This document shows, piece by piece, positions 1 to 9,567 of a stretch of 64,000 nt of DNA (position 1 is its first letter; each line of letters opens with the position of its first letter). The notes under the pieces are model-generated. The model was not told the DNA's origin. It did no database searches and saw only the letters and a list, made by a program, of their open reading frames with translations. Source of the DNA: Glebionis coronaria (lineage: Eukaryota; Streptophyta; Magnoliopsida; Asterales; Asteraceae); assembly GCA_025667525.1 (NCBI GenBank), contig CM046881.1:30081580-30145579 (forward strand). The letters run 5' to 3'. The position numbers and the translations under genes are program-made.

Positions 1-311
1 TAGATCTTTTCACTCTAGCTAGCTAATACACCACTGGCCAATCACTAATCAAACGACAGCATATACCAGACACATTATAGGATATTCAAAGGTGTCGCTG
101 CGTATGGTCCATTACCAAGTGATAGGTTAGCAACAGCAGAAAAAAGTCAAAATTTTCAATCCAAAAACCACTAAAACAAAATCTGGCTTCCAACACTAAA
201 TGCCATCCAAAATGTTTTCAAACAAACCCAATAAGCAGACTGCTTCATTAATCATGGAGACTGCATGAATTTCACCCGCAGCCAAGCCATTTGCAACCAT
301 AACCACCCATA
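1..311. other. No gene; 3' flank of HSP70-like gene A
   Basis: This stretch lies downstream of the stop codon of the minus-strand HSP70-like gene that ends at 312. It is AT-rich and has stop codons in all frames. It probably contains the 3' UTR and polyadenylation region of that gene. I saw no TIR, LTR or RNA gene in it. Confidence 0.6.
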
Positions 312-2640
312 TTAGGTACACCACTTGGCCCGATACATCTTGGCTATTATGGGGATACAGACACCGTCGAGTTCCTTCATCTTGTCTTCAAATTTTTCTG
401 CTTCCGCAAGCTGATTTAAATCCAACCAATGCACAGCCTCATTAACCGCATCCTCCACCTTCTTCTTATCATCAACAGGAATGATTGATGCCACCTTATC
501 ATCCTTGATGGTATTCATCATGTTGCAAGCATAATTCTTAAGCGCATTCTTTTGTGGCTCCGCCTTGGATTTTTGAACCTCGTGCACCATCTTCTTAACA
601 GTAAGCTTATTCTTCTGACCACCAAGTGTGTTATCAGCAGAAACATTCAACATACCGCCTGGACTAAGATCAAAATAAACACTGATTTGAGGGACTCCAC
701 GAGGAGCTGGTGAAATTCCCGACAATTCAAATTTTCCTAACAAGTTGTTGTCTAGTGTTCTTACACTTTCACCTTCATAAACATGAATTACAACACCATG
801 TTGGTTGTCGGAAGAGGTCGACAAAATATGTTCCTTTTTTGTGGGTGTTGTAGTGTTTCTTGGAACTACAACAGTAATGACCCCACCCGCTGTTTCCAAA
901 CCAACAGATAATGGAATAACATCCAGAAGCAAAACATCTTGAAGCTTCTCATCATTACCTTCACCTAGCAATATTGCAGCTTGAACAGCAGCACCGTAAG
1001 CAACAGCTTCTTCAGGATTGATGCTTTTGCAAAGTTCTTTCCCGTTAAACAAATCTTGCAACAGTTGTTGTACTTTTGGTATACGGGATGATCCACCTAC
1101 AAGAACGACATCATGGACGGTACTGTCTTCCATCTTAGGATTAGCATCTCTCAGACACTTCTCCACACGCTCCATACATTTTCTGAAGAGATCCATGTTG
1201 AGCTCCTCAAATAGTGCACGGGTAATGGTGGAACAGAAATCAATACCGTCAAACAAAAAATCAATCTCGATTGATGTTTTTGTAGTAGATGAAAGAGTTC
1301 TCTTTGCTCTTTCACATGCATTTCTTAATCGTCTAAGAGCTCTTGGGTTTCCACTGATGTCTTTCTTGTGCTTACTTCTAAATTCCTGAACAAAGTGATT
1401 CACCATCCTATTGTCAAAGTCCTCACCACCTAAATGAGTATCACCAGCAGTCGCGTTAACTTCAAATATACCTTCTTCAATGGTAAGTAGCGAAACATCA
1501 AGAGTACCACCACCAAGGTCAAAAATTAGTACATTTTTCAACCCGGTAGAAGTGGCCTTCTTGTCTAGACCATACGCAATAGCTGCAGCTGTTGGTTCGT
1601 TAATAACACGCATCACGTTAAAACGGGCAATTGCACCAGCATCTATTGTAGCTTGGCGTTGTAATTCATTGAAGTACGCAGGGACAGTCACAACAGCATG
1701 CTTGATGGGTTTGCCAAGATACACTTCAGCGATTTCCCTCATCTTTATAAGAACCATGGAAGAAATTTCCTCAGCTGAGAACTTTTTCTCTTCACCTTTG
1801 TGATTAACTACAATCAGTGGTTTATCAGCTAGACCAGGGACAACCTTGAATGGCCATAGCTTCATATCACTTTGAACATGAGCATCGCTAAACCTTCTGC
1901 CAACTAAACGTTTCGTATCTGCCAATTAAAACAAGCTAGCTGTAATTCACATTCTAGTATTATTATATGTAAATACACTTATAAAACTAATTGGGTTAGA
2001 TCGCTACTGATCCCTCATTCCCAACATATAAAACTAATTGGGTTCCACTCTAAAATCAAGTGGCCGAATATAGGCAGGCCTAGTCCGAATATGACTGGAT
2101 ATAGCCAGATCTTGGCAAAATAAAACCGGGTCTAGCCGGGCATTGGCCGATCATGAACTCACACAAGAAAGAGATATTGAAACCTTATTATATTGTATAC
2201 GATCATGAACTATGAGACTATAGCAGAACAAACAAATCAATGTTCGAATATACTTGCGTCTAATTTGCTAATTAAGATCCAAACCTCATGAAAATAGAAA
2301 ATGATTAACAGACAGATTTTAACATCAACGATAAAAAACAAAAGTACAAACTCTCATCAAGAAGAAACGACTAAATGCAGCAAGTAAATTTAAGAAAAAA
2401 TCATAGTAAAAAAAAAAAAATCTTACCAAAAACGGTGTTGACAGGATTCATAGACACCTGATTCTTAGCAGCATCACCTACCAAACATTCAGTATCCTTA
2501 AACGCAACATAAGACGGCGTCGTTCTGTTTCCTTGATCATTAGTTATGATCACAACCTGATTATTTTGCCATACTCCAACACACGAGTACGTCGTACCTA
2601 AATCAATTCCAATCGCTGGTCCTTCACGTGGTCTCCCCAT
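312..2640 (-). CDS. HSP70-like chaperone, two exons (gene A)
   Basis: Cytosolic-type Hsp70, an ATP-dependent chaperone. Exon 1 is 2640-2427 and exon 2 is 1918-312. The intron (2426-1919) has GT/AG ends and splits the Asp codon of [16 protein letters not shown], the usual position in plant HSP70 genes. The spliced product is 606 residues. Visible motifs are [10 protein letters not shown] (about 10-19), [14 protein letters not shown] (about 203-216), [15 protein letters not shown] (about 342-356) and the linker [15 protein letters not shown]. The start is the ATG at 2640; a TATA box lies 56 bp upstream. Two oddities: about 20-40 residues are missing at the start of the C-terminal lid (after [11 protein letters not shown]), and the protein ends in AKWCT with no EEVD, so TPR co-chaperones should not dock. 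The frame is open, so it may be a divergent functional copy or a recent pseudogene. It heads a tandem array with the copies at 3.1-3.8 and 4.3-6.7 kb. Confidence 0.85.
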
Positions 2641-2695
2641 AATGACACACGCACTGCCGGTTCGGATAACAAATAAAAATAGCAGGATATAAAAT

Positions 2696-2704
2696 CCTTT
2701 TATA
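2696..2704 (-). promoter_or_regulatory. TATA box of HSP70-like gene A
   Basis: The minus strand reads TATAAAAGG, 56 bp upstream of the ATG at 2640. This leaves room for a short 5' UTR. A 20-bp direct repeat (AATAAAAATAGCAGGATATA) occurs on either side of it. Confidence 0.55.
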
Positions 2705-2795
2705 CACTTTCTCTGCAATAATGAAAATAAAAATAGCAGGATATATAACAGCTACTATTTGTGCGTTTTTAACAACACCGTGACATATGATCATA

Positions 2796-2810
2796 AGAAT
2801 CTTGAGAAAT
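2796..2810 (-). promoter_or_regulatory. Imperfect heat-shock-element-like site
   Basis: The plus strand reads GAA-tc-TTG-ag-AAA, which is the GAAnnTTCnnGAA spacing with two mismatches. It sits about 100 bp upstream of the TATA box of HSP70-like gene A, a normal place for an HSF site. The mismatches make it weak evidence for heat inducibility. Confidence 0.25.
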
Positions 2811-3099
2811 TGCTTAAATAAAGGGATTCGTGGGGAAGAAGTGCCTGTCCTACTTGACCGGGTCAAGTTGACGCCTTAAATAATGTCAACTATCTGATAT
2901 TGCAACATGTATTAAAAAAAATCCAAAGATTGTCTAGATTCAAGTGTAGCTGTTTAATGCGAAAGCATCTTACCTCCCTCATATTGGACTTTCAAATGGA
3001 TTAGTATGATCCTAAGCAATCAAATTTCAAATTCTGCTAAAAGTAATACTAACCAAAACACTAACAGAAACTTATTTTCTACCCAAAATAACCATCCAA
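2811..3099. other. Intergenic spacer in the HSP70 array
   Basis: AT-rich, with no open frame of note. It carries no recognisable HSP70 sequence and lies between the gene A promoter and the truncated copy. Confidence 0.5.
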
Positions 3100-3764
3100 A
3101 AGCATCCGAGGTCAAAGATAAGAACATTCTTTTCCCTGGTAGAGGATGCCTTCTTGTGAAGACCGTATGCAATTGCTGCAGCTGATAGTACGAAGAACAT
3201 TAAGACCAGCATTGGCACCGGCATCCTTAGTGGCCTGACGTTGCGACAGGGCCGGTGACAGGGGTGTGCAACATGTGCGTGTGCACAGGGCCACATTGTT
3301 TCTAGGGCCTCCATTTTGATATATCTCATGTATATATTACTAACATTTTTTCGTATTTTATACTGTATTAAGGAGGTCTACATGTTTTTATTTGTTGAGA
3401 GAAAATGAAAGAAACAAATTAAGGGCTTTTGCTATAATTAAGAATCACATTATTTCTAAGGAAAGATATTTTCTAACTTTTTTCATCTTCAGTTTTTTCG
3501 CCATTATAATGAAATTTCTTTCGTAAGTTTATATTTTTAGAGGGCCTCGATCAACGGGCCATCAAAATCAACGAGACGGCCCTGCTTGGCAGCATCACCT
3601 ACCAAACATTCAGTATCTGTGAACGCAACATAAGACGGTGTAGTTCTGTTCTCAAGATCATTAGCTATGATCTCGACCCGGTTGTTCTGCCATACTCCTA
3701 CACTCGAGTAAGTCGTACCTAAATCTATTCGGATCGCTGGCCCAGTACTAGAGTAGCTCCACAT
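3100..3764 (-). pseudogene. Truncated HSP70 copy split by a hAT-like element
   Basis: Exon 1 sequence runs from an ATG at 3764 to GDAAK near 3588 ([20 protein letters not shown], with Gly to Arg in the first nucleotide-binding motif). It then breaks into a TIR-bounded element (3584-3247). HSP70 homology resumes at SQRQATKDAG and continues through AAIAYGLHKKA and NVLIFDLG to about 3100, where it ends. About 95 codons and the intron are missing between the two pieces, and the second piece is shifted in frame. No full-length product is possible. A promoter-like region with a TATA box and HSE core is still present upstream. Confidence 0.8.
3247..3584. mobile_element. hAT-like MITE in the truncated HSP70
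   Basis: Termini are CAGGGCCGG on the left and ACGGCCCTG on the right, an inverted repeat of the CAGGGCCG type common in plant hAT elements. The interior is AT-rich and non-coding. The 8-bp flanks (CGTTGCGA and CTTGGCAG) do not match. They come from non-adjacent parts of HSP70, so a deletion probably removed one original flank. Confidence 0.6.
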
Positions 3765-3822
3765 ATCCGTCAACTCGAATACAAACTTAACAGAAGCTTC
3801 TGAGAACGGCTTGAAAAAAGAT

Positions 3823-3833
3823 TTCTTGAAGAA
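3823..3833 (-). promoter_or_regulatory. Heat-shock-element core
   Basis: Reads TTC-TT-GAA followed by GAA, a perfect two-unit HSE core. It lies about 60 bp upstream of the truncated HSP70 ATG but downstream of its TATA box (3897-3904), so it would be in the 5' UTR. Functional use is uncertain. Confidence 0.3.
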
Positions 3834-3896
3834 AAAAAACGAACTTTTTTACAGAAGCCTTTAGCGATATGAGGAGGAGGTTGATGATTGCATGGA

Positions 3897-3904
3897 TTTA
3901 TATA
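3897..3904 (-). promoter_or_regulatory. TATA box of truncated HSP70 copy
   Basis: The minus strand reads TATATAAA, about 130 bp upstream of the ATG at 3764. The surrounding sequence resembles the TATA region of pseudogene B (catgg...tatata...gagtc), which supports common descent of the array promoters. Confidence 0.45.
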
Positions 3905-3921
3905 GAGTCTGTTAGCGTAAA

Positions 3922-4043
3922 GAGTTTGTTTGTTTCGATATAGACTGTGGGGTTAGATGTGTGATTTAGATCTAACGGCAATGAGTTTGTTTGTTTCGAT
4001 ATAAACTGTGGGGTTAGATGTGTGATTTAGATCTAACGGCAAT
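3922..4043. repeat. 61-bp tandem duplication in promoter region
   Basis: Two adjacent 61-bp units (3922-3982, 3983-4043) begin GAGTTTGTTTGTTTCGATAT and differ by one visible substitution (tagac versus taaac). They lie just upstream of the TATA box of the truncated HSP70 copy. Confidence 0.85.
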
Positions 4044-4268
4044 TTGAGATGATCAATCTTCGAAGAACAGATTGATTTCGAGTGGCAAGACTCCAAGAAA
4101 AACAAAGAAAGAAACAAGAATATCTGATCATTTTTCTCTTCAAAGAAACATTACAAGTTACTTGCTAGATAAAAGGAAACATGGATTCACTAAACATAGG
4201 ATCTTGTAAAAACAAACGACCACTTCTTGTTAGACTCTCTGAACTCGTTTCAGCAAGTCATTCTAGTT
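4044..4268. other. 3' flank of HSP70 pseudogene B
   Basis: Non-coding, A-rich sequence between the duplicated promoter segment and the stop codon of pseudogene B. It probably includes the old 3' UTR of B. Nothing else is recognised. Confidence 0.4.
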
Positions 4269-5805
4269 TCAGAACAGTTTTCTCCAATTATTGTACCTTA
4301 CGAGGATATAAACACTTTCAAGCTCCTTCATCTTCTCTTCATATTCCTCCGCCTTTGCATACGAGTTCGAATCCAGCCACTTGAGAGCCTCGTCAACAGC
4401 AACCCTAAGCTTCTTCTTACCATCAGCACGAATCTTCGATGCCACTGTCTCATCCTTAGTTTTATTCCTTACGTAGTAGGCATAATCCATAAGTGCATTC
4501 TTTGCCGCATCTTCTGTTTTTGGCCCCTTCTCGTATAGGTCAATTTCCAGACCCGTTTTCTTTATAGCCTCCTTCGACAACCTTATTTTATCATAAGTGA
4601 TTGTGATCTTGTTTTTTTGGCCACCAACCTTGTCTTCAGCATACACTTCCAAGACACCATTGGCATTCATATCTAAACATACTTTGATTTGAGGGACGCC
4701 ACGAGGGGCTGCTGAAATTCCCAACAACTCTAATGTACCTAACAAGTTGTTGTCTTTCGTATTTGCACTTTCCCCTTCATAGACGTGAAGTAAAACACCA
4801 GGTTGATTGTCAAAATAGGTTGAGAAAACATGTTCCTTTCTCCAGGGTAATGTGGTGTTTCTTCTGATTAAAACGGTCATGAACCCGCAAGAAGTTTCCA
4901 AGCCAATAGATATTGGAGTGACCTCTAGAGCCAAAATGTTTTGAATCTTATTGTCAACGAAAGCATTAGTCATTACACCTGCTTGAACAGCAGCACCATA
5001 AGCAACAGCTTCATCAGGGTTGATACCTTTGCAAAGCTCTTTACCGTTAAAGATATCTTGCAATAGTTGTTGTACTTTCGGGATTCGGGTTGATCCACCT
5101 ACAAGAACAACTTCATGAACGATACTGTTTTTTATAAAACGATTTGAATCTCTCAAACACTTGTCCACAAGCTCCATACATGTTCTGAAAAGATCCATGT
5201 TGAGCTCCTCAAATTGAGCCCGGGTTATTGTTGAATGGAAATCAATACCATCAAACAAATAATCAATCTCGATTTTTGTTTGAGTGGCATGTGAAAGAGT
5301 CCTCTTTGCTCTCTCGCAAGCATTTTTTAATCGTCTAAGAGCTTACGCGTCTTTACTGATGTCTTTCTTGTACTTACTATTGAATTCATGAACAAAGTGA
5401 TTCACCATCCTATTGTCGAAGTCCTCGCCACCCAAATGAGTATCACCAGCAGTCGCCTTAACTTCAAACACACCTTCGTCTATGTTGAGAAGCGAAACAT
5501 CACAAGTACCACCACCAAGGTCAAAAATAAGAACATTCTCTTCTTTAAAAGCCATGGCCTTGTCAAGACCATATGCCATGGCTGCAGCTGTAGGCTCATT
5601 CATAACACGCATCACATTTAGACCAGCAAGAGCCCCAACCTCTTTTGTAGCTTGACGCTGTGAGGCGTTAAAATAAGCAGGAACTGTCACGACAGCATTC
5701 TTAATTGGGGTTCCAAGATAAGCCTCTCCTATCTCCTTCGTCTTTAAGAGAACCATTGAAGAGATTTCCTCAGCTGCAAATTGTTTCTCTTCGCCTTTGT
5801 AATTA

Positions 5806-5950
5806 GGGGCATTTACATATATCCCCACTAAAACATCAAAAATTACATATATCCCCAAAACATGCTTTAGTTGCATTGTACATTATGCATTAAAAACTTG
5901 CATTTTGGGGAAATATGTAATTTATGATGTTTTATTGGGTAATTAACCCT
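5806..5950. mobile_element. 145-bp foldback MITE in HSP70 B exon 2
   Basis: The arms are inverted copies of about 75 bp containing ACATATATCCCC and AAAACATCA-type blocks (left GGGGCATTTACATATATCCC, right ending TTATTGGGTAATTAACCCT). It is flanked by AATTA on both sides (5801-5805, 5951-5955). It interrupts the codons after DDKPLI and before NYKGEEKQF. Confidence 0.7.
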
Positions 5951-6203
5951 AATTAGCGGTTTGTCATCTGGACCAGGAATGACCTTAAATGGCCAAAGCT
6001 TCATGTCACTCTGGACAGATGTATCACTAAACCTTCTGCCGATCAATCGTATTGTATCTGCATTGGTAAACAGGATTGTTGTTAGTATATATAACTAAAA
6101 TTTTGCAAATAAAAGAAAACCTGTTTATTAAGAAGCCATAATATCGAAGTTTTAATTTGCTTCGAACAATTAGACCCTTAAGCCACAAAAGTGACTGTTA
6201 TAC

Positions 6204-6359
6204 ATGGACGGACCTTAGTGGAGACCGGGGAGGGCCATGACACTCCTAAAACTTTGAGGTCTTACTTATATGTGCTTAAAGGAAATACAACTTTGGTTCG
6301 TCCAAATTAACTTACACGACACTCGGCCCTCTTAATAAATTCACCCAAGTTCCGTCTAT
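6204..6359. mobile_element. 156-bp MITE in HSP70 B intron
   Basis: The termini ATGGACGGACCTTAGTGG and the reverse complement of CACCCAAGTTCCGTCTAT form imperfect TIRs. It is bounded by a perfect 10-bp duplication, ACTGTTATAC (6194-6203 and 6360-6369). The TSD length suggests a Mutator-like origin, although the TIR sequence is hAT-like. Confidence 0.7.
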
Positions 6360-6704
6360 ACTGTTATACACATAAACATCAAGTTTCCTATATAATCATA
6401 ACAAGTCACTGAATACAATTATACATAAATGCATGCAAAACATATATACAGCCAACGCGCGAAAGCTTACCAAAAACAGTATTAGTAGGATTCATGAACA
6501 CTTGATTCTTGGCAGCATCACCGATTAAACATTCTGTATCCGTAAACGCTACATAAGACGGTGTGGTTCTGTTCCCGTGATCATTAGGTATGATCTCGAC
6601 CTTATTGTTTCGCCATACTGCTATACTCGAGTACGTTGTACCTAAATCTATTCCAATCGCTACTGGCTGTTCTCCAAGTAGTCTCTTCATGTTCGTCAAC
6701 TCAA

Positions 6705-6722
6705 ACGTACGTACGTACGTAC
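6705..6722. repeat. ACGT microsatellite
   Basis: Four and a half copies of ACGT in the 5' UTR region of HSP70 pseudogene B. Confidence 0.8.
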
Positions 6723-6827
6723 ACTTAACAGAAGCTTTGAAGATCGACTAAAAAAAAGATTTTATTAGAAAATCAAACTTGTTTTAGGGATACGAGGAGC
6801 ATGTTAATGAATGATAATTGCATGGCT

Positions 6828-6841
6828 ATATTATATATATA
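6828..6841 (-). promoter_or_regulatory. TATA-rich promoter of HSP70 pseudogene B
   Basis: A TATATATAA-rich stretch about 140 bp upstream of the ATG at 6690. It is in the same relative position as the TATA box of the truncated copy. Confidence 0.4.
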
Positions 6842-6950
6842 CTCCGAGTCCTTTGAATTCTCGATTTGTGCCAACTTAAATTGAAGAATTATTAAGACTT
6901 AGTTTTGTACGTGAAGTAAAATTACTATAAGACGCGGTATTGATATGTAT

Positions 6951-7139
6951 ATGGGCGGACTCACATCAATATCGAGTGTGACACGAATTACACTTAATTT
7001 ATGTGATAAACTAAAAAAAAGTCAAAACTGCCATTTTTTATGATGTGCAAACCTCAAAAAAATATTTTTCAACCTTATTAGAAAGCTTAACATTTTTGTT
7101 TTGCGCAAAAACATATTGAAAATCGCGAGTCCGCCTCTA
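6951..7139. mobile_element. MITE-like element
   Basis: GGGCGGACTCAC on the left is inverted on the right as GCGAGTCCGCCTCTA. The spacing and the GGCGGA motif fit a small hAT-type MITE. No matching 8-bp TSD is visible. Confidence 0.35.
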
Positions 7140-7955
7140 GCCCACTAGACATGTCGTTAGTTGGAGTAGAATACCGCTTTAGTTTGTACTCATGTGTTAA
7201 GACATCGAAAAGCGTGTAAATGAAGTTTTCGTTGAACAATATATTTTAGTTATACTTGATACTCTTTTCGTCTCTAAATATATGTTTATTTTTTATTTTC
7301 GAGGTTATTTTTTTTTAACTTTGACCTTAAGTTATATTATTTGTGTTGTATAATATTTGATAAAAAATGTATGAGGCGATTTAAAAGAAGAAAATATGGA
7401 TCAAACCCTAGCAATGGCGGCGCTCCCCCAAGGTTCTTTTCATTGATCTCCAGCCTACTACCCTTCGTTAATTCGTACACAAAAAGAACCTGTCGTCCTT
7501 CCATCGATCCATGTGATTGATTCAGGAACGAGCTTCTTTATGTGTTTGCAATCCGAAGCCATAGGGGTCGGGTTTTCTTTGATTAGACTTTCAGTCGTTT
7601 TGGCTCTCCTAACCTGTTAATTAACGTGCTCTTTCGTTGATCATCACTCTCTATTATAACGATGATTCTCTACTCGGTAACCATTGATTTCCTCGTTTGC
7701 TGAGTGGGTTCGACGTAGTTGCACATCTTAGGTATAATTCGTTGAATTAATTCTTAGATGGTGTGATATTCATCCATTCTTCCTCTCGAGGGCTCAAGTG
7801 TGATCCGATTTAGATTCATTTTTAGCAGATATGCATTAACCTAAGGCTTGTTGATTTAGGGTTTTTCTTTTCTAGGGTTTGTTGTTTTGTTTTTTTCTGT
7901 TTGGTTCTATATTTTATTGGAGGCGGTTCAACTTTTAGGGTTTCTGGTTCTTCCA

Positions 7956-9567
7956 ATGGCTGCTTCATTTGAGGATCAGACTCATAAGATTTCACACTCA
8001 ATTTATGTCATTAATTTTCCTGATTACATCTCCTCCAAAGATCTTTGGGAATCGTGTAGCACGTACGGGACAGTAGTAGATGTCTTTATTCCCTATAAGA
8101 AATCAAAAGCTGGAAAAAGATTTGCATTCGTTTGGTTTATTAAGGTTCCCAACCTTACTCGACTAGTTGATAATCTATGTACCTTGTGGATTGGCAGTTT
8201 TCACTTATTTGTTACTCAGGCCCGTTTCGATCACCCTCTCAAGCATACTGGGTATCCACCTCTTGCTCCCTCTAAGCATGAAAGGTCCAATACTCATGTT
8301 CTTCCTAAGCACCAAGCGGGTTCTTATGCTAAAGTCGTTTTGAACAATCATACTAAGCAACCGGCTGATTCCTCACCTGCTATACTTTTAGATGATTCTT
8401 GTTTATCATCACACGACTTCTCCAATTTTGTAATGGGTAAGGTCAAAGCATTACCATCAATTAATAATCTTCTTGTTATTTTGAAGGACGAGGGTTTTGT
8501 TGATATTAAGTTGTCATATCTTGGGGGTTTGTGGGTCCTGATTGAATGTGCTAATGAGATTACTAGAGATAATTTGCTACAACACCAAGGTGTGAAGTCG
8601 TGGTTCGATGTTATTCGTAATGCGTCTAGCGACTTTGTTAGTGAGGAAACAATAGTGTGGGTGGATGTAGAAGGTGTACCAGTGAGGGTCTGGACTGACG
8701 CATCCTTCAGGAAGATTAGCAACAAATGGGGAGTACGTATGGAGGTTGATGATAATTCTGGGTCCAATTTTGGTCATAAGCGCATTTGTTTAAAAACGAA
8801 TCATCCTTCATTAATTCTTGAATCCTTTAAGATCATAATTAAAGGGAAAACTTATTGGGTACGGGCTAAAGAATTATTTACTTGGTGTCCTTCTTTCGTG
8901 GATTGTACAAATAGCGATTACATATCTGAAGATGATTCCTCTAGCCAGAACTTGAATCAGGAAGGAGTTGCATGTCCATAGAGAAGGGCTTATAGGAGAG
9001 GAGGTACACAGTGACGAGGATGAAATTCCTGAGACGGTATTTGGTTCCATAGGTTCGGATCAGAATCAAGATAAACAGGCCACCGTTGATCCTCTTTCAG
9101 AGGAACCTTTAGAAGCTCAGCAAAAAGAATTAGGATCCAATCCCGATACACATTCAACTGATATTTTTGGGTTCTATGATTTACTGGAGAAACATAACAG
9201 TCCTTTAGGAGAGACAAAGGCAAAATCAAGTTCATCGATTCCTCATCCCCCAGGTTACACCCCGGATGGTTGTGAGGTCAAAGACAAGGGTAACTTAGGT
9301 AACGAAACAGTTAACGGTAACGTCAATACTAATGGTTCAAATCACTCTCCCAATGTTACAGTTTCCAAAGAACAAGGTTCTGAATCAGTTCATTCATCGA
9401 ATAAGAACAGTAACAAAGAAGCTAACAATAACAATGGAGGATCAGTTTTAAAATTGATGGAGGATATTATTCAAGTAGGCCAAGCTATGGGATATATAAT
9501 GGAGGGGTGCGAAAAGGATCTCGAAGGTATTATTAATCAACAAGGAGTGGGGAACGGTATCAAATGA
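7956..9567 (+). pseudogene. LINE ORF1 (RRM-containing nucleic-acid-binding protein)
   Basis: Starts at ATG 7956 (MAASFEDQTHKISHSIYVIN). An RNA-recognition-motif-like fold covers about residues 14-90, with RNP-like segments SIYVINFPDYI and RFAFVWFIK. It is followed by the conserved plant L1 ORF1 region (VWVDVEGVPVRVWT, YWVRAKELFTWCPSF). The frame shifts near 8960-8981: the first part ends at a stop at 8979-8981, and the acidic, Asn/Ser-rich tail continues in another frame from about 8968 to 9567. In L1 elements this protein coats the RNA and acts as a chaperone. Its TGA stop overlaps the ORF2 ATG (ATGA at 9564-9567), a layout consistent with termination-reinitiation. Confidence 0.75.

Larger units (their letters stand above)
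4269..6690 (-). pseudogene. HSP70 pseudogene B (nonsense codon plus MITE insertions)
   Basis: Exon 1 is 6690-6471 ([18 protein letters not shown] through NPTNTVF). The intron 6470-6058 keeps GT/AG ends, and exon 2 runs from 6057 to 4269. Recognisable blocks include [57 protein letters not shown] and a more complete lid than gene A ([17 protein letters not shown]). The breaks are a 145-bp MITE in exon 2 (5806-5950), with about nine codon bases missing at the junction, and an in-frame TAA at 5343-5345 where other HSP70s have NPRALRRL. The C-terminus ends RYNNWRKLF and lacks EEVD. Downstream of the stop the reading frame is still open for over 1 kb, so inactivation looks fairly recent. Confidence 0.85.

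Noticed and set aside
1018..1803. Plus-strand open frames within the HSP70 gene
   Set aside because: They are antisense shadows of the conserved HSP70 exon and have no family motifs.
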